From contig DXJM01000028.1 of the NCBI GenBank assembly GCA_019057355.1, positions 1 through 13,999 on the forward strand: a stretch of DNA of 13,999 nt. The letters are read 5' to 3'. The stretch comes from Promethearchaeota archaeon (lineage in GTDB: Archaea; Asgardarchaeota; Lokiarchaeia; Sigyniarchaeales; SOKP01). The translations under genes and the position numbers were made by a program. Below the pieces are notes generated by a model. It made no database searches, was not told where the DNA came from, and saw nothing but the letters and a program-made list of their open reading frames with translations. Below are positions 1-7,274 of this stretch, piece after piece; position 1 is the first letter of the stretch, and each line of letters opens with the position of its first letter.

Positions 1-69
1 GATTAATAAATCTTTTTTTCTTTTTTTTTTAAATATTATTTTTGCAGTGAGATTTATCAGGGTATAATA

Positions 70-1173
70 TTATTCATAAGATTTATTTCTTTTTTGAATT
101 CCAAAGCCATTTAATTCATAAAATTCCGCATTATCACAGGAAATGCAATACAAATTCCCGTTCTTTTTAATGGATCTAGTTTTTATAACACGTTCCTGGC
201 ATTTAGGGCATATAAAATCGTCATAAATGCGTGCTTGATCAGGAATTTCCATTTTTATATGATTGAATTTAAAAAGATCATGAACTTCCATACTAATAAT
301 TTTAAATGACATTTTTCGAGCAAGATTCTTGAATCTTTCCATGTCTTCATCATTACCTTCCCTTCTTTTAATTATTTTTTCGAAAAGCTCAAAATATTCT
401 TCATCTTCATTGAATATTTCCCTAAGATCCTTTTTTAGGAACAATCGAATGCCTTCGCCATTTCTATAAATAACCGTGAAAGCAATTTTTCCTATATCAC
501 GAAAAATTAACGAATTATTCCCAAAAGTACACCCCGTTACAAACTGGATTCCATCAGAAGAACAATTATTCGTTTCCGTGATAATAAACATGTTTTCCAT
601 TCCATCATTTTTCCATCCTGTTTCTTTTATCACGTATGCTCCTGCCATTACCCCAAAGGCTAATCCTGGGCAATAATGGCCATGTAAAATAGCAGCTTCT
701 TGTAGAAGTGTCTTTAAATCCCAACATCTGATCAATCTCATGATTTTGATTCGCGGGTCTCTCATGTAAACTTCTTCTTTAATTCTCTCTATTTCATGAG
801 TATCCATTGGTAGAGCGAATGGCTTGATATCAATTACGGGTGTTCCGCTGATCGCATCAAGACCTTCTACTTTTAAAATTCTCCCATCCCGTTTTAAAAG
901 CTTTACTGTTGTTAATCCTATAGGACTTGGTCTATGTTGCGATCGAGATGCAAAAACACCTTTAACTTCGCCGGTATACACGGGTCCTTTTAGTTCTTTT
1001 TTTCGTTCAGCTTCATGAAAATAAAAAAGTATTTGTAAATATTCAGAATTGTCAATTTTGTAGAGTCCTTCTTCATATCTTTTATGGATGATAATTCTAC
1101 TTGTCTCCTTTTTCATTTTAAAAGGATCTTCAGGTTTTAAAATGGAATTTTTCACCACTCCAATTTCATTCAC
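70..1173 (-). CDS. TrmO/TsaA-like domain fused to FmdE domain and zinc ribbon
   Basis: Three-part protein of 367 residues. Residues 1-135 are a TrmO/TsaA-type domain, the SAM-dependent fold that N6-methylates t6A37 of tRNA. Family motifs are visible: SRSQHRPSPIGL (76-87) and GTPVIDIKPF (110-119). Residues about 155-290 are an FmdE domain with HGHYCPG (164-170) and a Cys- and Asp-containing motif around 202-219 (NNCSSDG, TGCTFGN). FmdE domains are named after formylmethanofuran dehydrogenase, but most sit elsewhere and have no settled function. The C-terminus is a zinc ribbon (C322/C325 and C343/C346). The start is GTG at 1173: a stop lies six codons upstream in frame and IGVV, the usual TrmO opening, follows directly. 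A GGTGA ribosome-binding sequence lies at 1189-1193, rather far upstream. It is the last gene of the importer operon, 63 bp after the ATPase, which suggests that it handles the imported metal or cofactor (inference). Domain calls are solid; the role of the fusion is unknown. Confidence 0.85.
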   Translation of the reverse strand: MNEIGVVKNSILKPEDPFKMKKETSRIIIHKRYEEGLYKIDNSEYLQILFYFHEAERKKELKGPVYTGEVKGVFASRSQHRPSPIGLTTVKLLKRDGRILKVEGLDAISGTPVIDIKPFALPMDTHEIERIKEEVYMRDPRIKIMRLIRCWDLKTLLQEAAILHGHYCPGLAFGVMAGAYVIKETGWKNDGMENMFIITETNNCSSDGIQFVTGCTFGNNSLIFRDIGKIAFTVIYRNGEGIRLFLKKDLREIFNEDEEYFELFEKIIKRREGNDEDMERFKNLARKMSFKIISMEVHDLFKFNHIKMEIPDQARIYDDFICPKCQERVIKTRSIKKNGNLYCISCDNAEFYELNGFGIQKRNKSYE

Positions 1174-1236
1174 TTCGAGGATTTTTAATCACCTTTTTTT
1201 TAAAATTTTTCCTTAAACCTTTAGTTTTTTAAACGG

Positions 1237-2022
1237 TTAAATCTTTAAATTGGAATCATTTCCTAGAGATTCTTCCGGGATTATGAAGAATCTTTCATTA
1301 TTTTTTATGATAGAAACCTTTACACCGTAGACCGCTTCGATATTCTCTTTTGACAAAATTTCAATTCCACCACATTCAAAAATGTGCCCCTTATCTAAGA
1401 TGATCAGCTTATCACAATATTTCAATGCTAGATTTAAATCATGGATTGCAATGATAATGGTGACCTCCTCCTTTTTAGTCTCGAGAAGCAGGTCAAGCAC
1501 CTCAATTTGGTGCTTGAGATCAAGATTTGCAGTAGGTTCATCTAAAAGCAGGATTTTAGGTTTTTGAACTAATGCTCTTGCTATATAAACTTTTTGTCTT
1601 TCTCCTCCACTAAGTTCATTTATATCTCTTAATGCAAATTCCCCTAATTCAAGCCGTTCTAAAGTTTCAGCAACTATCTGTTTATCTTTTTTGCTTTCAA
1701 TCCATGTTATATGAGGTTTTCTTCCCATAAGAACCGTTTCAAATACAGTTGTTGGAAAGAGATTTGCCTCTCTCTGGGGAACGTATCCTATTATTTGTGC
1801 AATCTCACGACTATTTAACTCCTTTTGATTAATATTTTCAACAAGAATTGTTCCAGAATGAGGTTTTAATATCCCATCAAGGTTTCGCAATAAAGTACTT
1901 TTTCCAGAGCCATTAGGCCCCACGATGCCAACAAATTCACCTTTTTTTATTGTAAAACTAATATCTTTAAGGATAGGAATGCTATTATATGCAAATTTAA
2001 GACCTTGAACTTCTAATATCAC
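1237..2022 (-). CDS. ABC transporter ATPase, FecE/BtuD type (metal-chelate or corrinoid uptake)
   Basis: Cytoplasmic ATPase of a type II importer, about 261 residues, the normal length for FecE/BtuD/HmuV proteins. Visible motifs, numbered from the alternative TTG at 2025, are Walker A GPNGSGKS (36-43), Q-loop VPQ (82-84), signature LSGGERQ (138-144), Walker B ILLLDEP (158-164) and the switch His in AIHDLN (195). The preferred start is GTG at 2022 because it overlaps the TGA stop of the upstream permease as GTGA and has a G-run (GGGGG, 2029-2033) six bases upstream. The TTG at 2025 would add one residue. Overlap with the permease implies translational coupling and equal production. The substrate cannot be read from this subunit: iron-siderophore, haem, corrinoid and other metal chelates all use this ATPase type. 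Confidence 0.93.
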   Translation of the reverse strand: MILEVQGLKFAYNSIPILKDISFTIKKGEFVGIVGPNGSGKSTLLRNLDGILKPHSGTILVENINQKELNSREIAQIIGYVPQREANLFPTTVFETVLMGRKPHITWIESKKDKQIVAETLERLELGEFALRDINELSGGERQKVYIARALVQKPKILLLDEPTANLDLKHQIEVLDLLLETKKEEVTIIIAIHDLNLALKYCDKLIILDKGHIFECGGIEILSKENIEAVYGVKVSIIKNNERFFIIPEESLGNDSNLKI

Positions 2023-3098
2023 CAATTTCCCCCTTTTTCTTTTTTTAACAATAAATATAAAAATAATGGAGCTCCCAAGAAAGAGGTTAGGATTCCAACG
2101 GGTAATACAATAGGAGAAATAATAGTTCTTGCGAGAATGTCTGCAATTAAAAGGAATAATCCTCCAAATAAAGCTGAAGAGGGAATTGAATATCTCTCGT
2201 CAGAACCAATAATCCGACGGACAATATGGGGAACAACAAGCCCAACAAAAGCAATAATCCCGAAAAGGGCGACCACTACTGATACTATGAGGGATGCTAT
2301 GACCAATCCAGAAATTCTTATTCTATCGGGATTAATTCCCAAGCTCTTAGAAGTTTCATCTCCCGTATTTAGGACGTTATAATTCCAAGCATTCCTGATG
2401 AAAAAGAGGAGTGCTGGAATAATAATAAAAAGGAGAAGGAGAAAATCATTCCAATCTGACCTGCTCAAGTCCCCAAATGTCCAAAAAATGATTGCAGCAA
2501 CTTGAACATCACTTGCAAAATATTGTAAGGATGCTGTTAGAGCTTGAAAAAGGGAACCTAGAATGATCCCTGTTAAAATCATAGTTTCAGGTTTTGCATT
2601 TTTAAATTTTATCAACATAAGGATTAATGCCGTGCATGAAAGAGAAGATAAAAACCCAAAAAACGTGACTGAATAGGGATTGCTAATTAACACAGCATCC
2701 GATGCTTGGCTATGCGTGCTTCCCGCACCTAGAAAGATTATCGCAAAAGCGACTCCAAAAACAGCCGCCTGTGAAATACCAAGAGTAAAAGGAGAACCAA
2801 GAGGGTTCCTAAGAATAGTCTGCATAATGATCCCTGCGAGTGCCAGTGCCATTCCTGCTAAAAATGCGGATAAAACTCGTGGCAATCTTATCCGCAAAAT
2901 AATTAATCTCGAAACTTCGTCTCCGCCTCCAAAAAGCACATTGATAATATCAAAAAATGAAATCTGATACGCTCCCAAGCTTATTCCAACAATTATAAAA
3001 ATAGCTATGAACAAAAAATTGAGAATAATGAAATATTCTCTTCTTCTATTAAATTTTTCAAATTTTTTTTGAATATCCTTTGCTTCCATTTTTCTCAT
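2019..3098 (-). CDS. ABC transporter permease, FecCD/BtuC family
   Basis: Integral membrane permease of 359 residues, typical length for the FecCD/BtuC family, with many hydrophobic segments consistent with the ten-helix fold. Family signatures are clear: RLPRVLSAFLAGMALALAG (71-89) leading into the MQTILRNPLGSPFTLGIS stretch (92-109), and in the C-terminal half the coupling region GIIAFVGLVVPHIVRR that contacts the ATPase. The first helix begins near residue 22 after a basic N-terminus. The start is ATG at 3098; a second ATG three codons later (3089) is equally possible. The gene begins 23 bp after the substrate-binding protein gene and ends inside the ATPase start (GTGA). Function as importer subunit is secure, the substrate is not. 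Confidence 0.93.
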   Translation of the reverse strand: MRKMEAKDIQKKFEKFNRRREYFIILNFLFIAIFIIVGISLGAYQISFFDIINVLFGGGDEVSRLIILRIRLPRVLSAFLAGMALALAGIIMQTILRNPLGSPFTLGISQAAVFGVAFAIIFLGAGSTHSQASDAVLISNPYSVTFFGFLSSLSCTALILMLIKFKNAKPETMILTGIILGSLFQALTASLQYFASDVQVAAIIFWTFGDLSRSDWNDFLLLLFIIIPALLFFIRNAWNYNVLNTGDETSKSLGINPDRIRISGLVIASLIVSVVVALFGIIAFVGLVVPHIVRRIIGSDERYSIPSSALFGGLFLLIADILARTIISPIVLPVGILTSFLGAPLFLYLLLKKEKGGNW

Positions 3099-3121
3099 AC
3101 ATTTTCTCGTGTTATTTCTTA

Positions 3122-4282
3122 TTATGAGCCAATTTCTTCATGAGTAATGTCATGAAAGCCTTCATGACCTGACACAAATGTTGCCTCCATATCTTTATAA
3201 ACTCCTTCTCCTACAAATTTCTCATAAATGCTCTCATAAAAATTTTCATCTATATCAGAAAAGTTATCTGGAAAAAATCTCCATCCCAAATAATATGCGT
3301 TTACAAAGATTGTTGCATAATTATGAGAATAATAATTGTAGGGTAATGTCATTACAGCATTAGGTTGACCATTTTCACCATTTTTTATGCAGTCTAAATC
3401 CCCCGCTCCTGCTCCCATAGTCGTGTTTTTTATTTTTAAATCCACGATGCACATGGCATAACCGCCACCATCGACAATGATATAGTCTAATTTATTCTCT
3501 TGTTGCCAGTTAAATAGTTGCTCGATATCAATGAAAACATGTCCTACACCTAAATTTTCCGCGGAGTTTTTACCATTAATATATGCTAAAGGAGAATACT
3601 GACATTCGGTAGAAGTAATTCCATGAGTGCCTCGATATCCTATCCCTCCAATATAAATCCAGGGTTTATCCTCATCTTCAATATCTTTTGTTCTCTCATT
3701 AAGGTCGGAAATCAGATCATTGATAGTGTCATTCAAGAAATCGGCTCTCTCTTTTTTATCGAGTACCTCTGCGACAATATATAATGAATTCATAAGATCA
3801 TTCACATCACCATTCAAGCCATCACTTATCCCTATGACTGGAATTCCCGTTAATCCTTGTAATTTATTTGCATCAGCGGCACTAAAGAAATTCGTGCTTG
3901 TGAAGATTACATCCGGTTGTCGAGATAAAATCAGTTCTGGAGTCCCTCCAAATTGAGGTCCTATGCCTGGTAAATTCCTAAGTTCAGGACAGGCATAAGC
4001 ATAGGGTCGACCGAAATCATTTCTTTCAAACTCTTCAACACCGCATACAAGACTTTCAGCTTCCATGTATACGAGGATCCTTAATGCACCTGGATTTATA
4101 CCTACTATTTTGTTGATATAAGTGGAATTATAGATTCCAACGGACCTTCCATAGGAATCAATCACCATTCTGTCGTAAGGACGCTTAAGACCGTTAAAAT
4201 AGTTTAATGCCCCAATACCCACTAAGGTTGCAATTACCATTCCAAAAACTATACCGCTAGCTAATATTTTTTTATTTACCAT
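3122..4282 (-). CDS. Membrane-anchored substrate-binding protein of the FecCD-type importer
   Basis: First gene of the importer operon, 386 residues. An N-terminal hydrophobic helix (about residues 7-27) follows Lys-Lys and no lipobox Cys is seen, so the protein is probably held outside the cytoplasmic membrane by an uncleaved anchor, as in many archaea. The rest fits the FepB/BtuF-like type III binding fold: a first lobe with IDSYGRSVGI near 41-50, the segment PELILSRQPDVIF (115-127), a long linker helix (about 160-205) and a second lobe. There are several Cys and aromatic residues, and the C-terminal part has LPYNYYSHNYATIFVNAYYL (313-332), which resembles archaeal iron-complex-binding homologues. 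The ligand is not predictable from sequence alone. Confidence is high for the class because the cognate permease and ATPase follow. Confidence 0.85.
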   Translation of the reverse strand: MVNKKILASGIVFGMVIATLVGIGALNYFNGLKRPYDRMVIDSYGRSVGIYNSTYINKIVGINPGALRILVYMEAESLVCGVEEFERNDFGRPYAYACPELRNLPGIGPQFGGTPELILSRQPDVIFTSTNFFSAADANKLQGLTGIPVIGISDGLNGDVNDLMNSLYIVAEVLDKKERADFLNDTINDLISDLNERTKDIEDEDKPWIYIGGIGYRGTHGITSTECQYSPLAYINGKNSAENLGVGHVFIDIEQLFNWQQENKLDYIIVDGGGYAMCIVDLKIKNTTMGAGAGDLDCIKNGENGQPNAVMTLPYNYYSHNYATIFVNAYYLGWRFFPDNFSDIDENFYESIYEKFVGEGVYKDMEATFVSGHEGFHDITHEEIGS

Positions 4283-4345
4283 TATCTTATTTGCTTCTAA
4301 TTTGACATAATTATTTTTTTTCTATTTTTAAGGAAATGAAACATC

Positions 4346-4356
4346 TTATTTAAATG
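4346..4356 (-). promoter_or_regulatory. Candidate TATA box for the importer operon
   Basis: On the minus strand the sequence reads ATTTAAATAAG, close to the archaeal TATA consensus. It lies about 65-70 bases before the ATG at 4282, giving a predicted start of transcription near 4325 and a leader of roughly 40 bases. No strong BRE is visible and the region is AT-rich throughout, so chance matches are likely. A perfect palindrome GAATTAATTC at 4408-4417 lies further upstream and could be a regulator site, but nothing specific supports this. Confidence 0.3.
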
Positions 4357-4626
4357 AGTATGATAAAATTATAAAATAATATGAAATATGAGAATGATTT
4401 TATATATGAATTAATTCTTAGCTTCCATCGAAAAATATTAAATTAGCATTTTTATGCTATTGCTTGATAAGAAAGCATTAAAAGCCTAATCAGATCTTTA
4501 AAGATATAATTTTCTCTGCTTTTTTGTTTTAACCATGAAATAATAAGATAAAGATAAAATTTACCAAAAAAAGTAAGCAAAAGAGTAAAACATTCATTTT
4601 CTTAGTAAATAATCATCAATAGAACC

Positions 4627-4815
4627 TTATTTAGCATATTTTTTATCCCATTCTTCCCGTTTTTTCTTTGGATCATCTCTTATCTGACATTTTTGATAGA
4701 TTAGGTCCTGTTTTTCATGTTCTTGACCCAAGAGATCATCTAAATCATCTTTAGATAATTCTTGCTTCTTTTTTGATATGCAATTCCTTTTTTATCGAGC
4801 TATGTGTTAATTCAT
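4627..4815 (-). pseudogene. Degenerate small charged protein (unrecognised)
   Basis: Reading the minus strand from an ATG at 4815 gives a 62-codon frame ending in TAA at 4627-4629, interrupted by TAA at 4807-4809 and 4792-4794. The 54 residues after the second stop are very hydrophilic and look like a real helical protein rather than random AT-rich translation: QELSKDDLDDLLGQEHEK, then two Cys, and DDPKKKREEWDKKYAK at the end. No usable ATG lies after the last stop; the only alternative start is a TTG at 4729-4731, giving a 34-residue product. It may be a decayed small gene or the tail of a longer lost one. I do not recognise the family. Confidence 0.3.
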
Positions 4816-5182
4816 AGTTAAGGGATTTCTTGACAAATCTGGACCTCATTTAAACGCTTGTATCATTTTAATATTCTTTTCTTTTTAATATCACATACAA
4901 GTGGATTATTTCATGTATTCAATTGGAAGTCGTCACGGCCGTCAGTTTCAGGCTACTCAAGAGGATGTCCTTGGATGTCCAGGTTTTAAGTAACTTCAAT
5001 TGTTTTAATTAATAGAGGAAGCCCCTACTTTTGATATTAAATTTATTGTTAGCTTTTAAGTTTAATGCTTGTAGAATCTAAAATTATACGGTTTTTAAGC
5101 AATAAAAGAAATTGATGGAAAGGGACGAATCCAGAGGATTTTAATTAGTTTTATAGTTTATATTGTATTTTATACAATCATC

Positions 5183-6133
5183 TTGCGCAATTCTGAATTT
5201 TATATAATTGCTGACGAAGATTTAATAAAAATATCAATACCAAACTCGAGTCATTTTAGCTTGGGTACATCACCCTACTTTGCACATCAAAATGGTTTAG
5301 CCATCGATATTTATCATGAATTGTCCATAGAAAATTATCAAGCTCTTAGTCCTGTCTAAAGAAGAGTTATAAATACTAAGGAACTAGTGTCTCCAAGCCC
5401 TAAATTTCCTGCAGCAATTAATAAGGAATATTTAACTGTGATACAAGGTAAAAATACCTTAAAAATCTTTAAAATACTTCATGTAATACCTCAGGTCAAG
5501 GCGGGCGATGAAATTGGGGTTGGTGATGTACTTGGAATGACTATAAAGAATGGATATTTTGCTCCATAGCCAAGCCCCCATATTCATCTAGAAATTAGAC
5601 CGATAGAAAATATGATTCGTGCAAGCGGGGGAGAATCATTTTCGCTTCTCCTTGAAAATTCAAAAATGATGGAGGATAGTGGTATCATTAATGAAAAAAA
5701 AGAAGATTTCATACCGCTGACCATTGAATCTATATTTGATGAATTCATCCTTGCTCGTCTTCCACGTGAATTATATTACAAAAGAAATCCTTTTGTTGGA
5801 GTAAGAGGGAAAATCCTAGATTTTAATTGTCTTGTTGATGGCGTTATTCCACTTTATGAGAAAGGAATCGTTCTGCTTGATGAAGAAATCCTCTTGGAAG
5901 ATATCTCTCTCTATCTATTTAATAATAAAAAAATAGGGCGATTATGGAATCGACGTGGACATATAGGTTTAATAAAATTTGATTCGATGAAATTTTACCT
6001 GAACAATAAGCGAGTTCGAGAAATATCCCTATTTCTTGCCAATTTTGAACCATTCATTAAAATAATACCCTATAAAATGAAGGAACATAATTATGCCATT
6101 AATTCTACTCAGTATTTAACCCTTCATTTTTAA
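5183..6133 (+). pseudogene. Archaeal M23-peptidase-like (lipoyl-fold) protein, broken by two in-frame stops
   Basis: One frame is coherent for about 950 bp but is cut by TAA at 5357-5359 and TAG at 5567-5569; it ends at TAA 6131-6133. The first part carries HFSLGTSPYFAHQNGLAIDI, resembling the first metal-ligand region of M23 metallopeptidases. The middle has ALSPV(stop)RRV and VKAGDEIGVGDVLGMTIKNG, the usual swapped-hairpin (lipoyl/M23) pattern, then PSPHIHLEI, the HxH ligand motif, and GVRGKILDFN. The TAG replaces the residue just before PSPHIH, where I expect Trp (TGG). The last 173 residues, from ATG 5612, form the longest uninterrupted piece. The original start is uncertain: the frame is open from 5099 with no ATG, and TTG 5183 is used here arbitrarily. 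No frameshift is seen. Family recognition is from memory of methanogen and archaeoglobal homologues. Confidence 0.65.
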
Positions 6134-6152
6134 TATCAAATATGTCCCCGTC

Positions 6153-6728
6153 CTATTTATTAGGATATGTTATAAATTTTTTAACATCAAGTGCATACCC
6201 CTTATCATCAATGCCGCCAACTTCCTCTAAAATTTCCGGAGGAATGGGGTTGTTTCCAATTCTTAATAACTTCAAATTATTGAGATTTCCAAAACCTTTT
6301 ATTTTAGATATATGATTTCCATGGAGGTTAAGTTCACGAAGATTTTTAAGATTATCCAAGCCTTCAACCATCGTAATTTTATTATCTTCAAACGATAATC
6401 TTTCTAATCGCTGTAATTTATCAAGATGAGTTATTTTCCTTATTAAATTACTTGATAGATAGAGAATTTTTAGATTTGTAAGAGTTTCTATTCCATTAAG
6501 ATTCTCGACCTTATTTCCATACAAGTTTAATGTCTCCAGATCGTGCAATGATTTCAAACTTTGTAAACTTTGCAAACAAGAGATTTTATTGTTGAAGAGA
6601 TTGAGATCTTTTAGATGGTGTAATTTTTCGAGATTTTCAATTTGAGAAAGATCTTCAATCTCCATCCTTCCTAAATATAATGAACTCTTCTCTACTATAA
6701 TTTTTCGCTTTCTGACTTTTACAAGCAT
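6153..6728 (-). CDS. Short SDS22-like leucine-rich-repeat protein
   Basis: A 191-residue cytosolic protein made almost wholly of 22-residue leucine-rich repeats of the SDS22 type (L..L..L..L.L..N.I..I.G), about six copies between residues 30 and 165, with Asn ladder positions visible in LNLFNNKIS, LNLYGNKVE, LYLSSNLIR, LSFEDNKIT, LNLHGNHIS and LRIGNNPIP. The N-terminus (to about residue 28) is a basic cap with no signal peptide or membrane segment. The C-terminus (PIPPEILEEVGGIDDKG...KKFITYPNK) resembles a cap seen on LRR proteins of Asgard archaea (from memory). Such proteins are presumably interaction scaffolds; no catalytic domain is attached. The gene ends in TAG, 19 bp from the convergent M23-like pseudogene. 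ATG at 6728 is the only sensible start. Confidence 0.85.
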   Translation of the reverse strand: MLVKVRKRKIIVEKSSLYLGRMEIEDLSQIENLEKLHHLKDLNLFNNKISCLQSLQSLKSLHDLETLNLYGNKVENLNGIETLTNLKILYLSSNLIRKITHLDKLQRLERLSFEDNKITMVEGLDNLKNLRELNLHGNHISKIKGFGNLNNLKLLRIGNNPIPPEILEEVGGIDDKGYALDVKKFITYPNK

Positions 6729-6786
6729 GCTAATAGCTCTCTCTTAATATGATTCCATGTGTATATTAACACTTTATTATTCAAGT

Positions 6787-6918
6787 TTAAGTATGGATCG
6801 CATGAATAAATATTATTCCTTTTTCACCAACATGTCGCCCTTGATCGTGGACATCCGCAAAAGAACATGCTCCCTTCCAACCTAAGTTTGAAAAATATTG
6901 AGGAACTAAGGTGATATA
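6787..6918 (-). other. Short open stretch, possible gene remnant
   Basis: In the 270 bp between the LRR gene and the small gene at 6999, the minus strand has a 43-codon stop-to-stop stretch without a start codon that reads YFSNLGWKGACSFADVHDQG and onward. The plus strand over the same bases has a 30-codon frame from ATG 6793 (MDRMNKYYSFFTNMS...). Base composition here is slightly less AT-rich than the flanks. Neither is recognised and either could be chance, so no gene is called. Confidence 0.2.
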
Positions 6919-6998
6919 TCAAACTACCATTTAAAATGTTTAGAGAAGGATTCATTCGCAATTCCACTTGAACTTTAAGGACATAAAATCCACCTTGA

Positions 6999-7241
6999 TT
7001 AATGTATGATATCCATAAAGAGTTGACTATCAGAAGTGCTCAATTGGGATGTTTTTATCAGTAATGTCCTACAGTCCTCTTGGTTCATATAATACGCACC
7101 TCCTTCTAAAATCCAGAAAGTAGGGAGATCCATATCAAATCCCGTATTTATACGTAGTGAAGCCCATAAAGAATCAGTAAGACCAGAAGGAATTCGAATG
7201 AGATCACACAAGGGTTCCTTTCCTTCTATAACAAGAATCAT
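6999..7241 (-). CDS. Small protein of unknown function downstream of the arsenite pump
   Basis: An 80-residue frame 33 bp downstream of the ACR3 gene and on the same strand, so probably cotranscribed. The sequence starts MILVIEGKEPLCDLIRIPSG and contains WASLRINTGFDMDLPTFWIL, with two Cys (residue 12 and in EDCRT). It has no membrane segment, signal peptide or recognisable motif and is probably cytosolic. Composition is balanced (Gly, Pro, Trp, Asp), unlike random translation of AT-rich DNA, which supports a real gene. No ribosome-binding site is visible ahead of the ATG. It might be an accessory to arsenic resistance, but only position supports that. Confidence 0.55.
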   Translation of the reverse strand: MILVIEGKEPLCDLIRIPSGLTDSLWASLRINTGFDMDLPTFWILEGGAYYMNQEDCRTLLIKTSQLSTSDSQLFMDIIH

Positions 7242-7274
7242 TTTTTATTAAAAAATAAAAAAATTGTTATTTAT

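Larger units (their letters stand above)
4283..5182. other. 900-bp region without an intact gene, degenerate coding debris
   Basis: This AT-rich stretch separates the divergent importer operon and the M23-like gene. Frames are full of stops. It holds a small hairpin (TAGCAT/ATGCTA around TTTT, 4444-4459), a charged protein-like minus-strand fragment (4627-4815, listed separately) and a patch of higher GC at about 4913-4990. In that patch a plus-strand frame runs 26 codons from ATG 4913 (MYSIGSRHGRQF...) to a TAA; a minus-strand frame is also open there. I recognise no RNA gene, no insertion-sequence ends and no tRNA. Confidence 0.5.

Noticed and set aside
1..69. A T-rich run at the left edge as a transcription terminator of the importer operon
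   Set aside because: The run is T-rich on the plus strand, thus A-rich in the minus-strand transcript, the wrong orientation for an archaeal oligo-T terminator.
2137..2967. Plus-strand frames of 81-95 codons inside the permease gene
   Set aside because: They lie antisense to a clearly conserved FecCD permease and have no recognisable content.
6848..6856. TGGACATCC shared in inverted orientation with the patch near 4973-4981, as ends of a mobile element
   Set aside because: Only nine bases match, flanking sequence differs, and no transposase or target-site duplication is seen between them.
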